From contig JAHBWC010000076.1 in assembly GCA_019637225.1 (NCBI GenBank), positions 1-39,405 on the forward strand: 39,405 bases of DNA. Direction: 5' to 3'. Below the pieces are notes generated by a model. That model was not told the origin of the DNA and searched no databases. It saw only the letters and a program-made list of their open reading frames with translations. A program made the translations under genes and the position numbers. Source of the DNA: Labilithrix sp. Lineage in GTDB: Bacteria > Myxococcota_A > Polyangia > Polyangiales > Polyangiaceae. Below are positions 1-7,918 of this stretch, in pieces. The first letter of the stretch is position 1. The number at the start of each line of letters is the position of its first letter.

Positions 1-306
1 CCGCGGGTGGGTCCCCGTCTTGATCGCGTGCTGCTCGGCGGGCAGGCCGAAGGCGTCCCAGCCCATCGGGTGGAGCACGTCGGTGCCGCGCATCCGCTCG
101 AAGCGGCAGACGATGTCCGTCGCGGTGTAACCCTCGGGGTGACCGACGTGGAGCCCCGCGCCCGACGGGTACGGGAACATGTCGAGCACGTACTTCTTCG
201 GGCGCGCGGATCCCGCGGCGCGCGCGGGCGCGCGGAAGGTCTTGTTCGCTTCCCAGAACTCTTGCCACTTGGGCTCGATGACGGACGGATCGTAAGCCTC
301 GGCCAT
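1..306 (-). CDS. leuS: Leucyl-tRNA synthetase, N-terminal 102 residues (runs off left edge)
   Basis: The protein charges tRNA-Leu with leucine in the cytoplasm. The visible part is the start of the class I Rossmann fold. It reads MAEAYDPSVIEPKWQEFW, then the leucyl-type KKYVLDMFPYPSGAGLHVGH, in which HVGH is the HIGH signature that binds ATP. GYTATDIVCRFERMRG and LHPMGWDAFGLPAEQHAI follow, as expected for bacterial LeuRS. The ATG at 304-306 (read on the minus strand) gives the usual N-terminus. The editing (CP1) domain, KMSKS loop and anticodon-binding domain lie outside the window. About 160 bp separate it from the divergent lipoprotein gene, and I see no T-box or other leader motif there. 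Confidence 0.96.
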   Translation of the reverse strand, partial: MAEAYDPSVIEPKWQEFWEANKTFRAPARAAGSARPKKYVLDMFPYPSGAGLHVGHPEGYTATDIVCRFERMRGTDVLHPMGWDAFGLPAEQHAIKTGTHPR

Positions 307-466
307 GGCGGAGCATTTATCACTTCGGCGGCCAAAGAGGCGATCGTCGATCCAGCGCGCTGGCCCGCGGCGCTCGTTTCGCGCGGGCGCGGCGCCTTCC
401 GTGCCCAACCGCGCTCGGCGAGCATTCGCTTCGACTCGCGCCGGGCGTCGGCTAGGCTCTCCGCGG

Positions 467-733
467 ATGCCCCGCCGACGCTCCCCCCTCTTCTCTGCGG
501 TCGTCCTCGCAGGGGCTTCGCTGACGCAGGCGATCGTCGCCTGCGGCGGCCGCGAGGAGCCGACGAGCGACGAGCCCACATCGGAAGAGCTCGACGCCTC
601 GAGCCGCGTCGACGCGGACGCGCGCTCGTCGTTCACGCCCAGGGAGGCTGGAGCCGTCGGCGAGCCCGCCGACGCCGGCGAGTGCCCCGACGGGTCGGAG
701 CGACCGACGCCCCCTTGCGCGCTCATCAAGTAG
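467..733 (+). CDS. Small Asp/Glu-rich lipoprotein, unknown function
   Basis: This is an 88-residue protein with a basic start (MPRRRSPLF), a hydrophobic stretch (SAVVLAGASLTQAIVAC) and a plausible lipobox ending IVAC|GG. It should therefore be acylated and anchored in an envelope membrane. The mature part is short, acidic and low in complexity (many D, E, S, A, P), with a Cys pair near the end (GECPDG and PPCALIK). No domain is recognised. I chose the ATG at 467 because it puts the signal sequence at the very N-terminus; the frame is open further upstream but lacks such a signal. Lipoproteins of this style are common in myxobacteria. Its 3' end lies close to the start of the ferritin-like gene, so the two may be co-transcribed. 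Confidence 0.6.
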   Translation: MPRRRSPLFSAVVLAGASLTQAIVACGGREEPTSDEPTSEELDASSRVDADARSSFTPREAGAVGEPADAGECPDGSERPTPPCALIK

Positions 734-747
734 CGCCGGTCCTCGCG

Positions 748-1473
748 TTGCGAAGGCAGTACCTCGAGCTCCCGGAGGACGACACGCTGGCGTCGCTCGA
801 CCCGGCGACGCGCGGTGCGATCGCCCTGCACTGGCGGCACCGCGCCGCCGCCGAGCTCGGCGTGGCGGTGGCCTTCGAGGCGCTCCTCCCGCGGCTTCGC
901 GGCGCCTCGGCCGCGGACGCCGTGATCGCGCTCGCGGTGAAGGCGGTCGACGACGAGCGCCGCCACGCCGAGCTCTGCGTGCGGCTCGCCGCGCGCTACC
1001 TCGACGCGCCCGTCGAGGCGCCCGCGCCCCGCTACGAAGGGCTGCCCGACTTCGGCACCGGCGACGAGGCGCTCGAGGTGGCGCTCACGACGCTCGGGAT
1101 GTGCTGCATCAACGAGTCGATCGCCTCCGAGTGGATCCGGTCGTCGTGGGAGGTGGCGAGCTCGCCGACCGCGATCGCCGCGAACCGGTTCCACCTCCAG
1201 GACGAGATCGATCACGCCCGCCTCGGCTGGGCGCACCTCGCCTCGAGCGCGGTCGGACCGGGCCTGAGAGCGGCGCTCCGTGCGTGGGCGCCGAAGCTCA
1301 TCGCCGTGAACGTCGCGGAGTGGAAGAAGCCCGATCCGTATCTGCCTCCCGCCGGCGTCCCCGCGCATGGGCACCTCTCTCTTGCCGACAGCGCCGCGGC
1401 GATCGATGCCGCCGTCCGCGACGTCGTCCTTCCGGGCCTCGCGCACCTCGGGCTCGGCGGATCGGTCTCCTAG
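748..1473 (+). CDS. Ferritin-like diiron-carboxylate protein
   Basis: This helical protein of about 241 residues carries two EXXH motifs typical of ferritin-like four-helix bundles with a diiron site: DDERRHAELC and DEIDHARLGW. Extra candidate carboxylates sit in AAAELGVAVAFEALL and CCINESIASEWI. The order (E, then EXXH, then E, then EXXH) fits a ferritin-like oxidase or oxygenase, but the substrate cannot be named. There is no signal peptide, so it should be cytosolic. The start is uncertain: TTG at 748 is used, and an in-frame GTG at 682 would overlap the lipoprotein gene. I see no clear ribosome-binding site for either. The stop codon overlaps that of the convergent YprB-like gene within one CTAG. 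Confidence 0.7.
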   Translation: MRRQYLELPEDDTLASLDPATRGAIALHWRHRAAAELGVAVAFEALLPRLRGASAADAVIALAVKAVDDERRHAELCVRLAARYLDAPVEAPAPRYEGLPDFGTGDEALEVALTTLGMCCINESIASEWIRSSWEVASSPTAIAANRFHLQDEIDHARLGWAHLASSAVGPGLRAALRAWAPKLIAVNVAEWKKPDPYLPPAGVPAHGHLSLADSAAAIDAAVRDVVLPGLAHLGLGGSVS

Positions 1474-2909
1474 AGGAGCCGGCGCGTGGCCTGTCGCTCG
1501 AGCTTCCGGCGGAGCCGCGCCTCGCGCCGCGAGCGCGACGCGTCGGCCTCGCCGGTCCCGGCTTCGACGAGCTCGAGCGCGCGCGCGACGTCCTTCGCGT
1601 GGTGCTCGTAGAGCTTGGCGAGCTCGAGCCGCACGCTCGCGTCGTCGACCGACTCGGCGAGCGCCTCGAAGTCGGCGAGCGCGCGCGCCTTGTCGCCGCG
1701 CGCCTTGGCGATCTCGGCGCGCGCGCGGGTCGCGTCGTGGCCGGCTCCGCGCGCGACGGCGGCGTCGGCCACCTCGAACGCCAGATCCGCCGAGCCGGCG
1801 CGCTTGAGCGTCCGCGCGACGCCGACGAGATCGCCGGCCTCGAGCTGCGTGCCCTCGAGCGGCTCGCCGTAGAGGCCGACGAGCGCCGCCATCGAGACGA
1901 CGTCCCACGCGTTGTGATCGACGACGCCGAGGAGCGCGCGCGGATCGCCCGTGCGGAGGAAGTGCAGGTAGCACGCCGAGACCTCGCCCGAGGGCACGTC
2001 GTTCTCGCGGACGAAGCCGAGGACCTCGCGCTCGACGGCGCCGAGCGACGCCCCGACGCCGCGCGCCTTGTGGAGCCGCCGGGCGACGTGCACGAGATCG
2101 AAGTGCGGCGGCTCGATCGGAACTTCCATGCGCCCCATCACGAAGCGCGTGCGGAGGACCGGCATGTCGAAGCTCTTGCCGTTGAACGTGACGAGCATCG
2201 ACGCCGAGGCGATGCGCTCGGCGATGCGCGCGAGCACCGGGCCCTCCTCGCCGAGGCGCCGGACGAGCAGCTGCTCGACGACGAGGGCGGGCGCCACGCC
2301 GGACGAGCCCGGATCGAACCACGCGAGGCCGACGAGGAACGCGACGGTGCCGGCGCCGGGACCGAGACCGGTCGTCTCCGTGTCGAGGTAGAGCGCGCGC
2401 GCCGGATCGCACGCCGCGAGGCGCGGATCGAGCGCGAGGAGCGCGAGCAGATCTGCGGCGGCGCGGCGGGCCGGCGCGACGGGGATGCGCCCGATCCGGT
2501 GCTCGCCGCCGTGGCGCACGGTGCGCACGTGGAGCGGCCCCGCGGGCGTGTCCTCGACGCAGAACGGGAGCTCGGCGACGTCGACCCGCGGCGGCTCCCG
2601 TCTCGGCTCGGAGCGCGTGCGCGTGAGGATCGCCTCCATCCGCGCGCGGAGATCGGCGAGCACCGATCCGTCGTCCGAGCCCGCGGCGCTCACTTCCGGC
2701 GGCGGCGGCACGGGCGCCGGCGCGACGAGCCCGGCCGACGGCGCCCTCGGGGCGAAGAGCGGAGCGGCGAACATCGGCGGCGTCGGGTCCGCCGCGTCCG
2801 ACGACGCGGGGCCTCCGCCGCGCGCGCTCTCTCGGTCGGGCGGCGCGAGAGGTTTCAACGTCGGCGCCAGCCGAGCGAGCCGTGATGCGAAGCGCGAACC
2901 GGCAGCCAT
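1470..2909 (-). CDS. YprB-type RNase H-fold exonuclease with C-terminal helical repeats
   Basis: The 479-residue protein has a disordered Pro/Ala-rich N-terminus (about residues 1-90) and a DEDD-type exonuclease core. ALYLDTETTGLG supplies the first acidic pair, MLVTFNGKSFDMPVL the second motif, and VDHNAWDVVSMAALV the last His/Asp motif. This is the RNase_H_2/YprB family, whose members are predicted nucleases and are often called ribonuclease H-like YprB proteins. The C-terminus (AGDLVGVARTLKRAG onward, with ELAKLYEHHAKD) looks like TPR-type helices, as in many long YprB proteins. The ATG at 2909 was chosen because AAGG lies just upstream; the frame stays open for about 200 more codons but without family-like sequence. 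It is divergent from the SUMF1 lipoprotein, with 75 bp between. Confidence 0.85.
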   Translation of the reverse strand: MAAGSRFASRLARLAPTLKPLAPPDRESARGGGPASSDAADPTPPMFAAPLFAPRAPSAGLVAPAPVPPPPEVSAAGSDDGSVLADLRARMEAILTRTRSEPRREPPRVDVAELPFCVEDTPAGPLHVRTVRHGGEHRIGRIPVAPARRAAADLLALLALDPRLAACDPARALYLDTETTGLGPGAGTVAFLVGLAWFDPGSSGVAPALVVEQLLVRRLGEEGPVLARIAERIASASMLVTFNGKSFDMPVLRTRFVMGRMEVPIEPPHFDLVHVARRLHKARGVGASLGAVEREVLGFVRENDVPSGEVSACYLHFLRTGDPRALLGVVDHNAWDVVSMAALVGLYGEPLEGTQLEAGDLVGVARTLKRAGSADLAFEVADAAVARGAGHDATRARAEIAKARGDKARALADFEALAESVDDASVRLELAKLYEHHAKDVARALELVEAGTGEADASRSRREARLRRKLERQATRRLL

Positions 2910-2984
2910 CCCTTCTACGATACATCCGCTCAGCCCTACTGCGAAGAGGTTCAGTATCCGGAGGTCCTCCCGCCTTGTGGCAAC

Positions 2985-4130
2985 ATGGGAACGATGCCTC
3001 GTCGTGCCCTCGTCCGAGGGCTGATCGTCGGAGTGGCCTACGCCGGGCTCGCATGCTCGCTCCTGGTCGATACCGATGGCCTCGACGGCTCGGGCCCGAG
3101 CGGTCCGGGGCCGACCAGTCCGGAAGGCGGCGGCGAGGCGGCGGCGCCCGACGGCGACGTCGTCGGACGGGACGCGACCTCCGACGCGCCGCGAGGGGCT
3201 CCGCCGCCGAGTTGCGCGGCGCCTGGTCTTGGCCGGTCGGATTGCGGCCCGAGCGGGGCCGAGGATTGCTGCACGAGCAAGCGCGTCGAGGGCGGCGTCT
3301 ACAAGCGTGGGCACGACGGCGTCATCCTCTTCGATCCGACGCATCCCGCGCAGGTCAGCTCCTTCGAGCTCGATCGGTTCGAGGTCACGGTGGGCCGCTT
3401 TCGCAGCTTCGTCGACGCCGTCGCGACGGCGGGCTGGCGCCCCGCGGCGGGCTCGGGCAAGCACGGCCACCTGAGCGCCGGTCGCGGGCTCACGCGGGCG
3501 CCCGCCGATCCAGGCCAACCGTTCGAGGCCGGCTGGGACCCCACGCTCTCGGCCGCGCTCTCGGGCTCACTCCTCGAGTGGGGCGCGCGGCTGTCCTGCC
3601 ACCCGAGCTACCAGACCTGGTCGTCGTCACCGAACGCGAAGGACACGTTCCCCATCAACTGTGTGAGCTGGGTCGAGGCCGCCGCGTTCTGCATCTCGGA
3701 CGGCGGCTTCCTGCCGAGCGAGGCCGAGCTCGATTACGCCGGCGCCGGGGGCGACCAGCAGCGCGTCTATCCGTGGTCGAGCCCGCCGACGAGCACCACG
3801 GTCGACTGCTCGCACGCCAACCTCGCCGCGTGCGGTGCGCCGCCCGATTCCGCTCCGAACGCCGTCGGGAGCCGATCGCCGAAGGGCGATGGCCGCTGGG
3901 GCCACGCCGATCTCACGGGAAACGTCTTCGAGTGGGCCGCAGACATCCACATCGATCCGTACGTCGATCCCTGCGTCGACTGCGTCGGCAATGCCGACGC
4001 CGGCGCCCGCTCGGCCCACGGTGGGGGCTACTTCAACCCGACGAGCGGAGCTGCGAATGGCTACCGGTACAAGTACGAGCCGGATGCTCGCGACATCGCC
4101 CTCGGCTTCCGCTGCGCCCGCTCGCCGTAG
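2985..4130 (+). CDS. SUMF1/FGE-like domain lipoprotein
   Basis: The 381-residue protein begins with a lipoprotein signal (RALVRGLIVGVAYAGLACS, lipobox LAC), followed by a Gly/Asp/Ala linker of about 60 residues. From about residue 100 it is a formylglycine-generating-enzyme-like domain: GGVYKRGHD, FELDRFEVTVGRFRSFVDAV, FPINCVSWVEAAAFC, FLPSEAELDYA, LTGNVFEWAAD, a GGGYFNP-type strand and the family-typical ending LGFRCARSP. Most myxobacterial copies on lipoproteins are thought to be non-catalytic recognition or structural domains. I do not see proof of the catalytic Cys pair, so enzymatic activity is open. ATG 2985 is used; a second ATG at 2994 is equally possible. It should act on the envelope surface or in the periplasm. 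Confidence 0.85.
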   Translation: MGTMPRRALVRGLIVGVAYAGLACSLLVDTDGLDGSGPSGPGPTSPEGGGEAAAPDGDVVGRDATSDAPRGAPPPSCAAPGLGRSDCGPSGAEDCCTSKRVEGGVYKRGHDGVILFDPTHPAQVSSFELDRFEVTVGRFRSFVDAVATAGWRPAAGSGKHGHLSAGRGLTRAPADPGQPFEAGWDPTLSAALSGSLLEWGARLSCHPSYQTWSSSPNAKDTFPINCVSWVEAAAFCISDGGFLPSEAELDYAGAGGDQQRVYPWSSPPTSTTVDCSHANLAACGAPPDSAPNAVGSRSPKGDGRWGHADLTGNVFEWAADIHIDPYVDPCVDCVGNADAGARSAHGGGYFNPTSGAANGYRYKYEPDARDIALGFRCARSP

Positions 4131-4143
4131 AAGGTGACGGTCG

Positions 4144-4181
4144 CGCGGGGCGAGTCGTGTTCCGGTGTGACTCGCCCCGCG
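4144..4181. terminator. Bidirectional terminator-like hairpin
   Basis: A perfect 13-bp inverted repeat (4144-4156 with 4169-4181, 12-nt loop) lies in the 82-bp gap between two convergent genes, the SUMF1 lipoprotein and hom. The stem is nearly all G/C. There is no long T-run on either side, which is usual in high-GC genomes. Position and symmetry fit a terminator serving both strands. Confidence 0.7.
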
Positions 4182-4212
4182 TCCTTGCAGACCTCCGCCC
4201 CGCCGCGGAGCG

Positions 4213-5286
4213 TCAGGTCGCGGCGGCGAAGACGTCGGCAAGCAGCGCCGACGCGGTCACCGCGCCGCCGGCGCCCGAGCCGCGCACCACAAGCGGATCG
4301 TGCGCGTGGCGCGCCGTCGTGAAGGCCACGAGGGCGCTCGCGCCCTGGAGCTGAGCCGCGGGGTGCGTCGCCGGCACGGCCACCGGGCCGGCCGAGGCCG
4401 AGACCGCGCCGCGATCGTCGACGTCGATGCGCGCCAGGTACACGAGCTTCTCGTTGCGACGGCGGAGGCGCTCGACGCGCGCCTCGAAGCCGGCGTCGAG
4501 CTTGGCGACCTCGCGCTCGACGGTCTCGGGCGAGGACACCTCGAGGACCTCGCGCGGGACGAACGGCTCGAGCACCACGTCGGTCGTCTCGAGCCGAGCG
4601 CCGACCTCGCGCGCGAGGATGGTCGCCTTCCGCGCGACGTCCGCCCCGCCGAGGTCCTCACGCGCGTCCGGCTCGGTGAAGCCGCGCTCGCGCGCGACCG
4701 CGAGCGCCTTCGAGAGCGGCGTCCCCTCCGCGAGCTCGTTGCACAAGAAGCCGAGCGTCCCGGAGAGCACGCAGTCGATGCGCCGGACGCGATCGCCGGT
4801 GCGGACGAGATCGCCGAGCGTCCCGATGACCGGGAGCGCCGCGCAGACCGTGGCCTCGTAGCGAAGGCGCGCGCGGCGGGCGCGCCGGGTGACGTCGAAG
4901 AGGCGCTCGCGCGAGAGGAACGGCCCGGCGATCGGCTTCTTGTTCGCGGTGACGACGTGAACGCCGCGCGCGAGGGCGCGCTCGTAGAGCTCGCCGATGG
5001 ACTCCTCGGCGGTGGCGTCGACGAGCACGCCGTTCAGCGCAGCGACGCGATCGAGCACGCCGTCCTCGATTCGCGGGCTCGCCGCGCCGCGCGGGCGCGC
5101 CAAGAGCGCCGCGAGCTCGTCGGGCCGGATCGCGTCGGGCCTGTCCTCGGGCGAGAGCACGACGCCGCGCGAGTTCGCGACGCCGAGCACGCCCACGCGC
5201 GAGGCGAGCGGACCGCGGAGGATCTCGAGCAGCGCGCCGCCGACGACGCCGGTGCCGAGGACGAAGACGTTCGCGTCAAACGGCAT
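4213..5286 (-). CDS. hom: Homoserine dehydrogenase
   Basis: The enzyme reduces aspartate semialdehyde to homoserine with NAD(P)H, the branch point to methionine and threonine. The 357-residue protein has an N-terminal Rossmann motif (VFVLGTGVVGGALLEIL), the substrate-region signature HVVTANKKPIAGP, the catalytic-domain stretch DCVLSGTLGFLCNEL, and the family signature GFTEPDAREDLGGADVARK. VVRGSGAGGAVTASALLADV closes the protein. It resembles the C-terminal half of bifunctional ThrA and plant AK-HSDH and lacks an added ACT regulatory domain. The start ATG lies inside the end of metB (11-bp overlap), so the two are translated from one message and probably coupled. The operon ends at the hairpin 4144-4181. 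Confidence 0.94.
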   Translation of the reverse strand: MPFDANVFVLGTGVVGGALLEILRGPLASRVGVLGVANSRGVVLSPEDRPDAIRPDELAALLARPRGAASPRIEDGVLDRVAALNGVLVDATAEESIGELYERALARGVHVVTANKKPIAGPFLSRERLFDVTRRARRARLRYEATVCAALPVIGTLGDLVRTGDRVRRIDCVLSGTLGFLCNELAEGTPLSKALAVARERGFTEPDAREDLGGADVARKATILAREVGARLETTDVVLEPFVPREVLEVSSPETVEREVAKLDAGFEARVERLRRRNEKLVYLARIDVDDRGAVSASAGPVAVPATHPAAQLQGASALVAFTTARHAHDPLVVRGSGAGGAVTASALLADVFAAAT

Positions 5287-6631
5287 GGCGCGCCTCCTTC
5301 GTGGCCGAGCCGGCCTTCGTCGCGGACTCGCGCGCGACTGCGTCGCGCGCGACCGCGTCTGCGCCAGCGTCGACGTCCGCGCCAGCGGCGGCGCGCTTCG
5401 ACGCGCTCCGCACGACCTCGAGGACGCGGGCGAGGTCGTCGCGGATGTCCGCTGGATCCTCGAGCCCCACCGAGAGGCGGACGAGGCCGTCGGCGATCCC
5501 GATCGCGGCGCGCTCCTCCGGGGCGAGGCCGTAGTACGACATCAGCGCGACCTGCTCGATCAGCGTCTCGACCCCGCCGAGCGACGGCGCGATCGTCGCG
5601 AGGCGGCACGCATCGAGCGCACGCGCGGTGGTGTCGAGGTCCGCGCGAAGCACGAAGCTCACGACGCCGCCGGCGCCGGAGAGGACACGCTTCGCGACCT
5701 CGTGATCGGGGTGGCTCGCGAGGCCCGGATAGTAGACGCGCTCGACCCCCGGCTGCGTCTCGAGCCAGCGGGCGATCCCGAGCGCGGTGACGTTCTGCCG
5801 CTCGACCCGGAGCGGCAAGGTCTTCAGGCCGCGGAGAAGCAGATACGCCGCGTGCGGATCGAGCACGCCGCCGAGCACGTCGCGCGCCTCTCGGATCAGC
5901 GAGACGAGCGCCTCATCCCCGACGACGACGCCCGCGAGGAGATCGTTGTGACCGCCGAGGTACTTCGTACAGGAGTGGATCACGAGGTCGGCGCCGTGCT
6001 CGAGCGGCCGCTGGTTCACCGGCGTCGCGAACGTGGCGTCGACCAGGAGCTTCACGCGCGGGTGACGGCGCTTGAGCGCGGCGAGCGCCGGCAGATCGAC
6101 GACGCGGAGGTACGGGTTCGTCGGCGACTCGGTGAGGATGGCGCGCGTGCGCGGCTCGATCGCGCGCGCCAGCGCCTCGGCGTCGCCGGCAGGCACGACG
6201 GTGCTCGTCACGCCGAAGCGAGCGAGCAGGTTCGTGACGAACGCGCGCGTGCGCCGGTAGCCCTCGCCGGGCAAGATCACGTGGTCGCCCTGCTTGAGGA
6301 GCGCGAAGAGCGCGCTCGTGATCGCGGCCATTCCGCTACCGAAGAGCACGGCATCGGTGCTGCCGGCCGTCGCACGGGGCGCGTCGAGCGCCGCGAGCTT
6401 CTGCTCGGCGGCGCGCACCGTCGGGTTGCCGTAGCGGCCGTACTCGTCGCGCGTGATGCGACCCTCGAAGTGATCGCGGAGCTCGGCGCTGGACGAGAAC
6501 GCGTAGGTCGCCGTGCAGGCGATCGGCGTCGTCACGGCGTCGAAGGCGTCCTGCCGAGGTTGTCCGGCGCGGACGGCGATCGTGGCGATACGGTCGAGCT
6601 CGAGGGAGCGCGAAGAGGTCGACGTGGGCAT
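5276..6631 (-). CDS. metB: Cystathionine gamma-synthase family PLP enzyme
   Basis: This 451-residue Cys/Met-metabolism PLP enzyme most likely makes cystathionine from an activated homoserine and cysteine. O-acylhomoserine sulfhydrylase or a gamma-lyase are alternatives that sequence alone does not exclude. Seen motifs are YGNPTVRAAEQKLAAL, the SGMAAITSALFALL cofactor region, SPTNPYLRVVDLPAL, the Asp of LLVDATFATP, and HSCTKYLGGHNDLLAG with the PLP-binding Lys. The C-terminus after residue 400 is Ala-rich and unusual (repeated AVARD/ATKA). Its pairing with hom supports a role in methionine synthesis. ATG 6631 is preceded by AAAGG (6645-6641), spaced 9 nt from the start; that site lies in the loop of a perfect hairpin described in its own entry. 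Confidence 0.92.
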   Translation of the reverse strand: MPTSTSSRSLELDRIATIAVRAGQPRQDAFDAVTTPIACTATYAFSSSAELRDHFEGRITRDEYGRYGNPTVRAAEQKLAALDAPRATAGSTDAVLFGSGMAAITSALFALLKQGDHVILPGEGYRRTRAFVTNLLARFGVTSTVVPAGDAEALARAIEPRTRAILTESPTNPYLRVVDLPALAALKRRHPRVKLLVDATFATPVNQRPLEHGADLVIHSCTKYLGGHNDLLAGVVVGDEALVSLIREARDVLGGVLDPHAAYLLLRGLKTLPLRVERQNVTALGIARWLETQPGVERVYYPGLASHPDHEVAKRVLSGAGGVVSFVLRADLDTTARALDACRLATIAPSLGGVETLIEQVALMSYYGLAPEERAAIGIADGLVRLSVGLEDPADIRDDLARVLEVVRSASKRAAAGADVDAGADAVARDAVARESATKAGSATKEARHAV

Positions 6632-6762
6632 GGGGCGAGACCTTTCTCGCCCACCGGTCAGCTTTGGCCACCGACCGGCAGAGCTCCACCACGGAGCGTC
6701 TCGGTCGTCCCAACGGCTTAGGGTGATATTTCTAACGCGCGTCACCCAAGGTGGGCGAAAGG
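6632..6762 (-). promoter_or_regulatory. Structured metB-hom leader, riboswitch-like, two exclusive folds around the SD
   Basis: On the minus strand four helices can be drawn. P1 joins 6762-6750 with 6655-6641 (7 bp, a 2-nt bulge at 6648-6647, then 6 bp); it encloses the whole region and pairs the SD AAAGG. P2 is 6750-6742 with 6726-6717 (9 bp with one bulge at 6720). P3 is 6707-6702 with 6677-6672, enclosing 6697-6693/6687-6683. Two alternatives compete. Hairpin 6652-6645/6640-6633 is a perfect 8-bp stem with the SD core in its 4-nt loop, and it breaks P1. Hairpin 6678-6673/6659-6654 (6 bp) breaks P3. I do not recognise it as SAM-I, SAM-II or SAH. A ligand is unknown; SAM or methionine are natural guesses from the gene. 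Confidence 0.6.
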
Positions 6763-6793
6763 CCGCGCGGCTCCTCCGAAGAAGAACGAACAG

Positions 6794-6822
6794 ACAGTGA
6801 CCTCCGCGCTGTTCGCTGTCAA
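6794..6822 (-). promoter_or_regulatory. Possible metB promoter with inverted repeat
   Basis: A perfect TTGACA (6822-6817) is followed after 17 nt by a weak -10 (CACTGT, 6799-6794), which would start a leader of about 155 nt. A 7-bp inverted repeat, CGAACAG 6787-6793 with CTGTTCG 6809-6815, overlaps the spacer and could be an operator. The weak -10 keeps confidence low. Confidence 0.3.
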
Positions 6823-6982
6823 GCGGAGCGCGTCGATGGCGATGGCGATCGCGTCTGCGCGCCCCATCGCCCGTCTTCGACCCTGTGGGCTCTCGAGCAA
6901 GCTCGAGCGCGAGCGCGACTCGCTCGCTGTCCGAGACGCAGCCGTTCACGGCCTTGCGCGCGTGCGGCAGCGACGTCTCCGG
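6823..6982. other. Intergenic remainder upstream of the metB promoter
   Basis: No gene is supported here. A short palindromic element at 6892-6907 (CTCGAG repeated around CAAG) might end SDR transcription, but it has no T-run. The rest shows no structure I can name. Confidence 0.4.
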
Positions 6983-7780
6983 TCACGCGATCGATCGCAC
7001 GACACCGCCGTCGGCGCGCAGGGACGATCCGTTGATCGCCGATGCGCGCGGGCTGGCGACGAACGCGATGACCGCCGCGATCTCGTCGGGGGTCTCGAAG
7101 CGCTGCAAGAGCGACGTCGGCCGGGCCGTTCGGAAGAAGTCGCGCTCGACGTCGCCCGGACTCTTGCCTTGCTGGGCGGCCAATCCCGCGACGAAGTCTC
7201 CGACCCCCTCGCTCTTCGTGGGGCCGGGCAGCACGGAGTTGACCGTGACGTTCGTCCCGGCGGTCAGCTCGGCGAGCCCGCGTGCGACTCCGAGCTGAGC
7301 TGTCTTCGTGACGCCGTAGTGGATCATCTCGGCGGGGATCTGGAGCCCGCTCTCACTCGAGACGAAGATGATGCGGCCCCAGTTGCGGGCGAGCATGCCA
7401 GGCAGGTAGGCCCGTGACAGGCGAACACCGCTGAGCACGTTGACATCGAAGAAGCGTTGCCACTCCTCGTCGGTGATGTCGCCGAAGGGCTTCGCCTCGA
7501 AAATTCCGACGTTGTTCACGAGGATGTCGACCTCGGGAACCTCGCGCAGGAGCTCGGTGATGCCCGAGGCGCTGCCGAGGTCGGCGGCGACGCCGCGCAC
7601 GTTGGAGGCAGGGATCCCGCTCGTGCGGAGGCGCTCCACAGCCGCCGCGACGCGGGCGTTCGTCCGACCGTTCACGATCACGCTGGCCCCCTCCAGCAGA
7701 AGCGCGCTCGCGACGGCCAGGCCGATTCCAGCGGTCGATCCCGAGACGAACACACGCTTTCCTTCGAGGTCGAGGTTCAT
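6983..7780 (-). CDS. SDR family NAD(P)-dependent oxidoreductase
   Basis: This is a 265-residue classical short-chain dehydrogenase/reductase. The cofactor motif is VFVSGSTAGIGLAVASALL (GxxxGIG). The NNAG-type stretch appears as ILVNNVGIF. The catalytic set is Ser in IIFVSSESG and YxxxK in MIHYGVTKTA. VNSVLPGPTKSEG and the C-terminal INGSSLRADGG are also typical. The family oxidises or reduces alcohols and ketones; the substrate cannot be told. It is cytosolic. The ATG at 7780 gives the standard N-terminus just ahead of the first beta strand (MNLDLEGKRVFV). It lies 138 bp downstream of the ECF42 sigma gene on the same strand, so co-transcription is possible but not shown. Confidence 0.92.
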   Translation of the reverse strand: MNLDLEGKRVFVSGSTAGIGLAVASALLLEGASVIVNGRTNARVAAAVERLRTSGIPASNVRGVAADLGSASGITELLREVPEVDILVNNVGIFEAKPFGDITDEEWQRFFDVNVLSGVRLSRAYLPGMLARNWGRIIFVSSESGLQIPAEMIHYGVTKTAQLGVARGLAELTAGTNVTVNSVLPGPTKSEGVGDFVAGLAAQQGKSPGDVERDFFRTARPTSLLQRFETPDEIAAVIAFVASPRASAINGSSLRADGGVVRSIA

Positions 7781-7918
7781 GTCCGTTCGCTCCAGTTCGA
7801 GGTGATGCGAAGAAGATGCCGGCGGGGCGCTCCCCGTTACGGCGCTCCGCACCGGATCGCGGCGCGGGCGCCTGCCGCGCTTCGGGGACCCAGCAGGTGG
7901 CGGACGGCGAGGACTGCA

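Noticed and set aside
7..747. N-terminal extension of the ferritin-like protein in the same frame back to position 7
   Set aside because: It runs antisense through leuS and across the lipoprotein gene and shows no protein-like sequence.
6632..6762. Known SAM-I, SAM-II or SAH riboswitch
   Set aside because: I could not find their conserved cores (for example the kink-turn GATGA and GGCAACC of SAM-I), so the leader is reported as unassigned.
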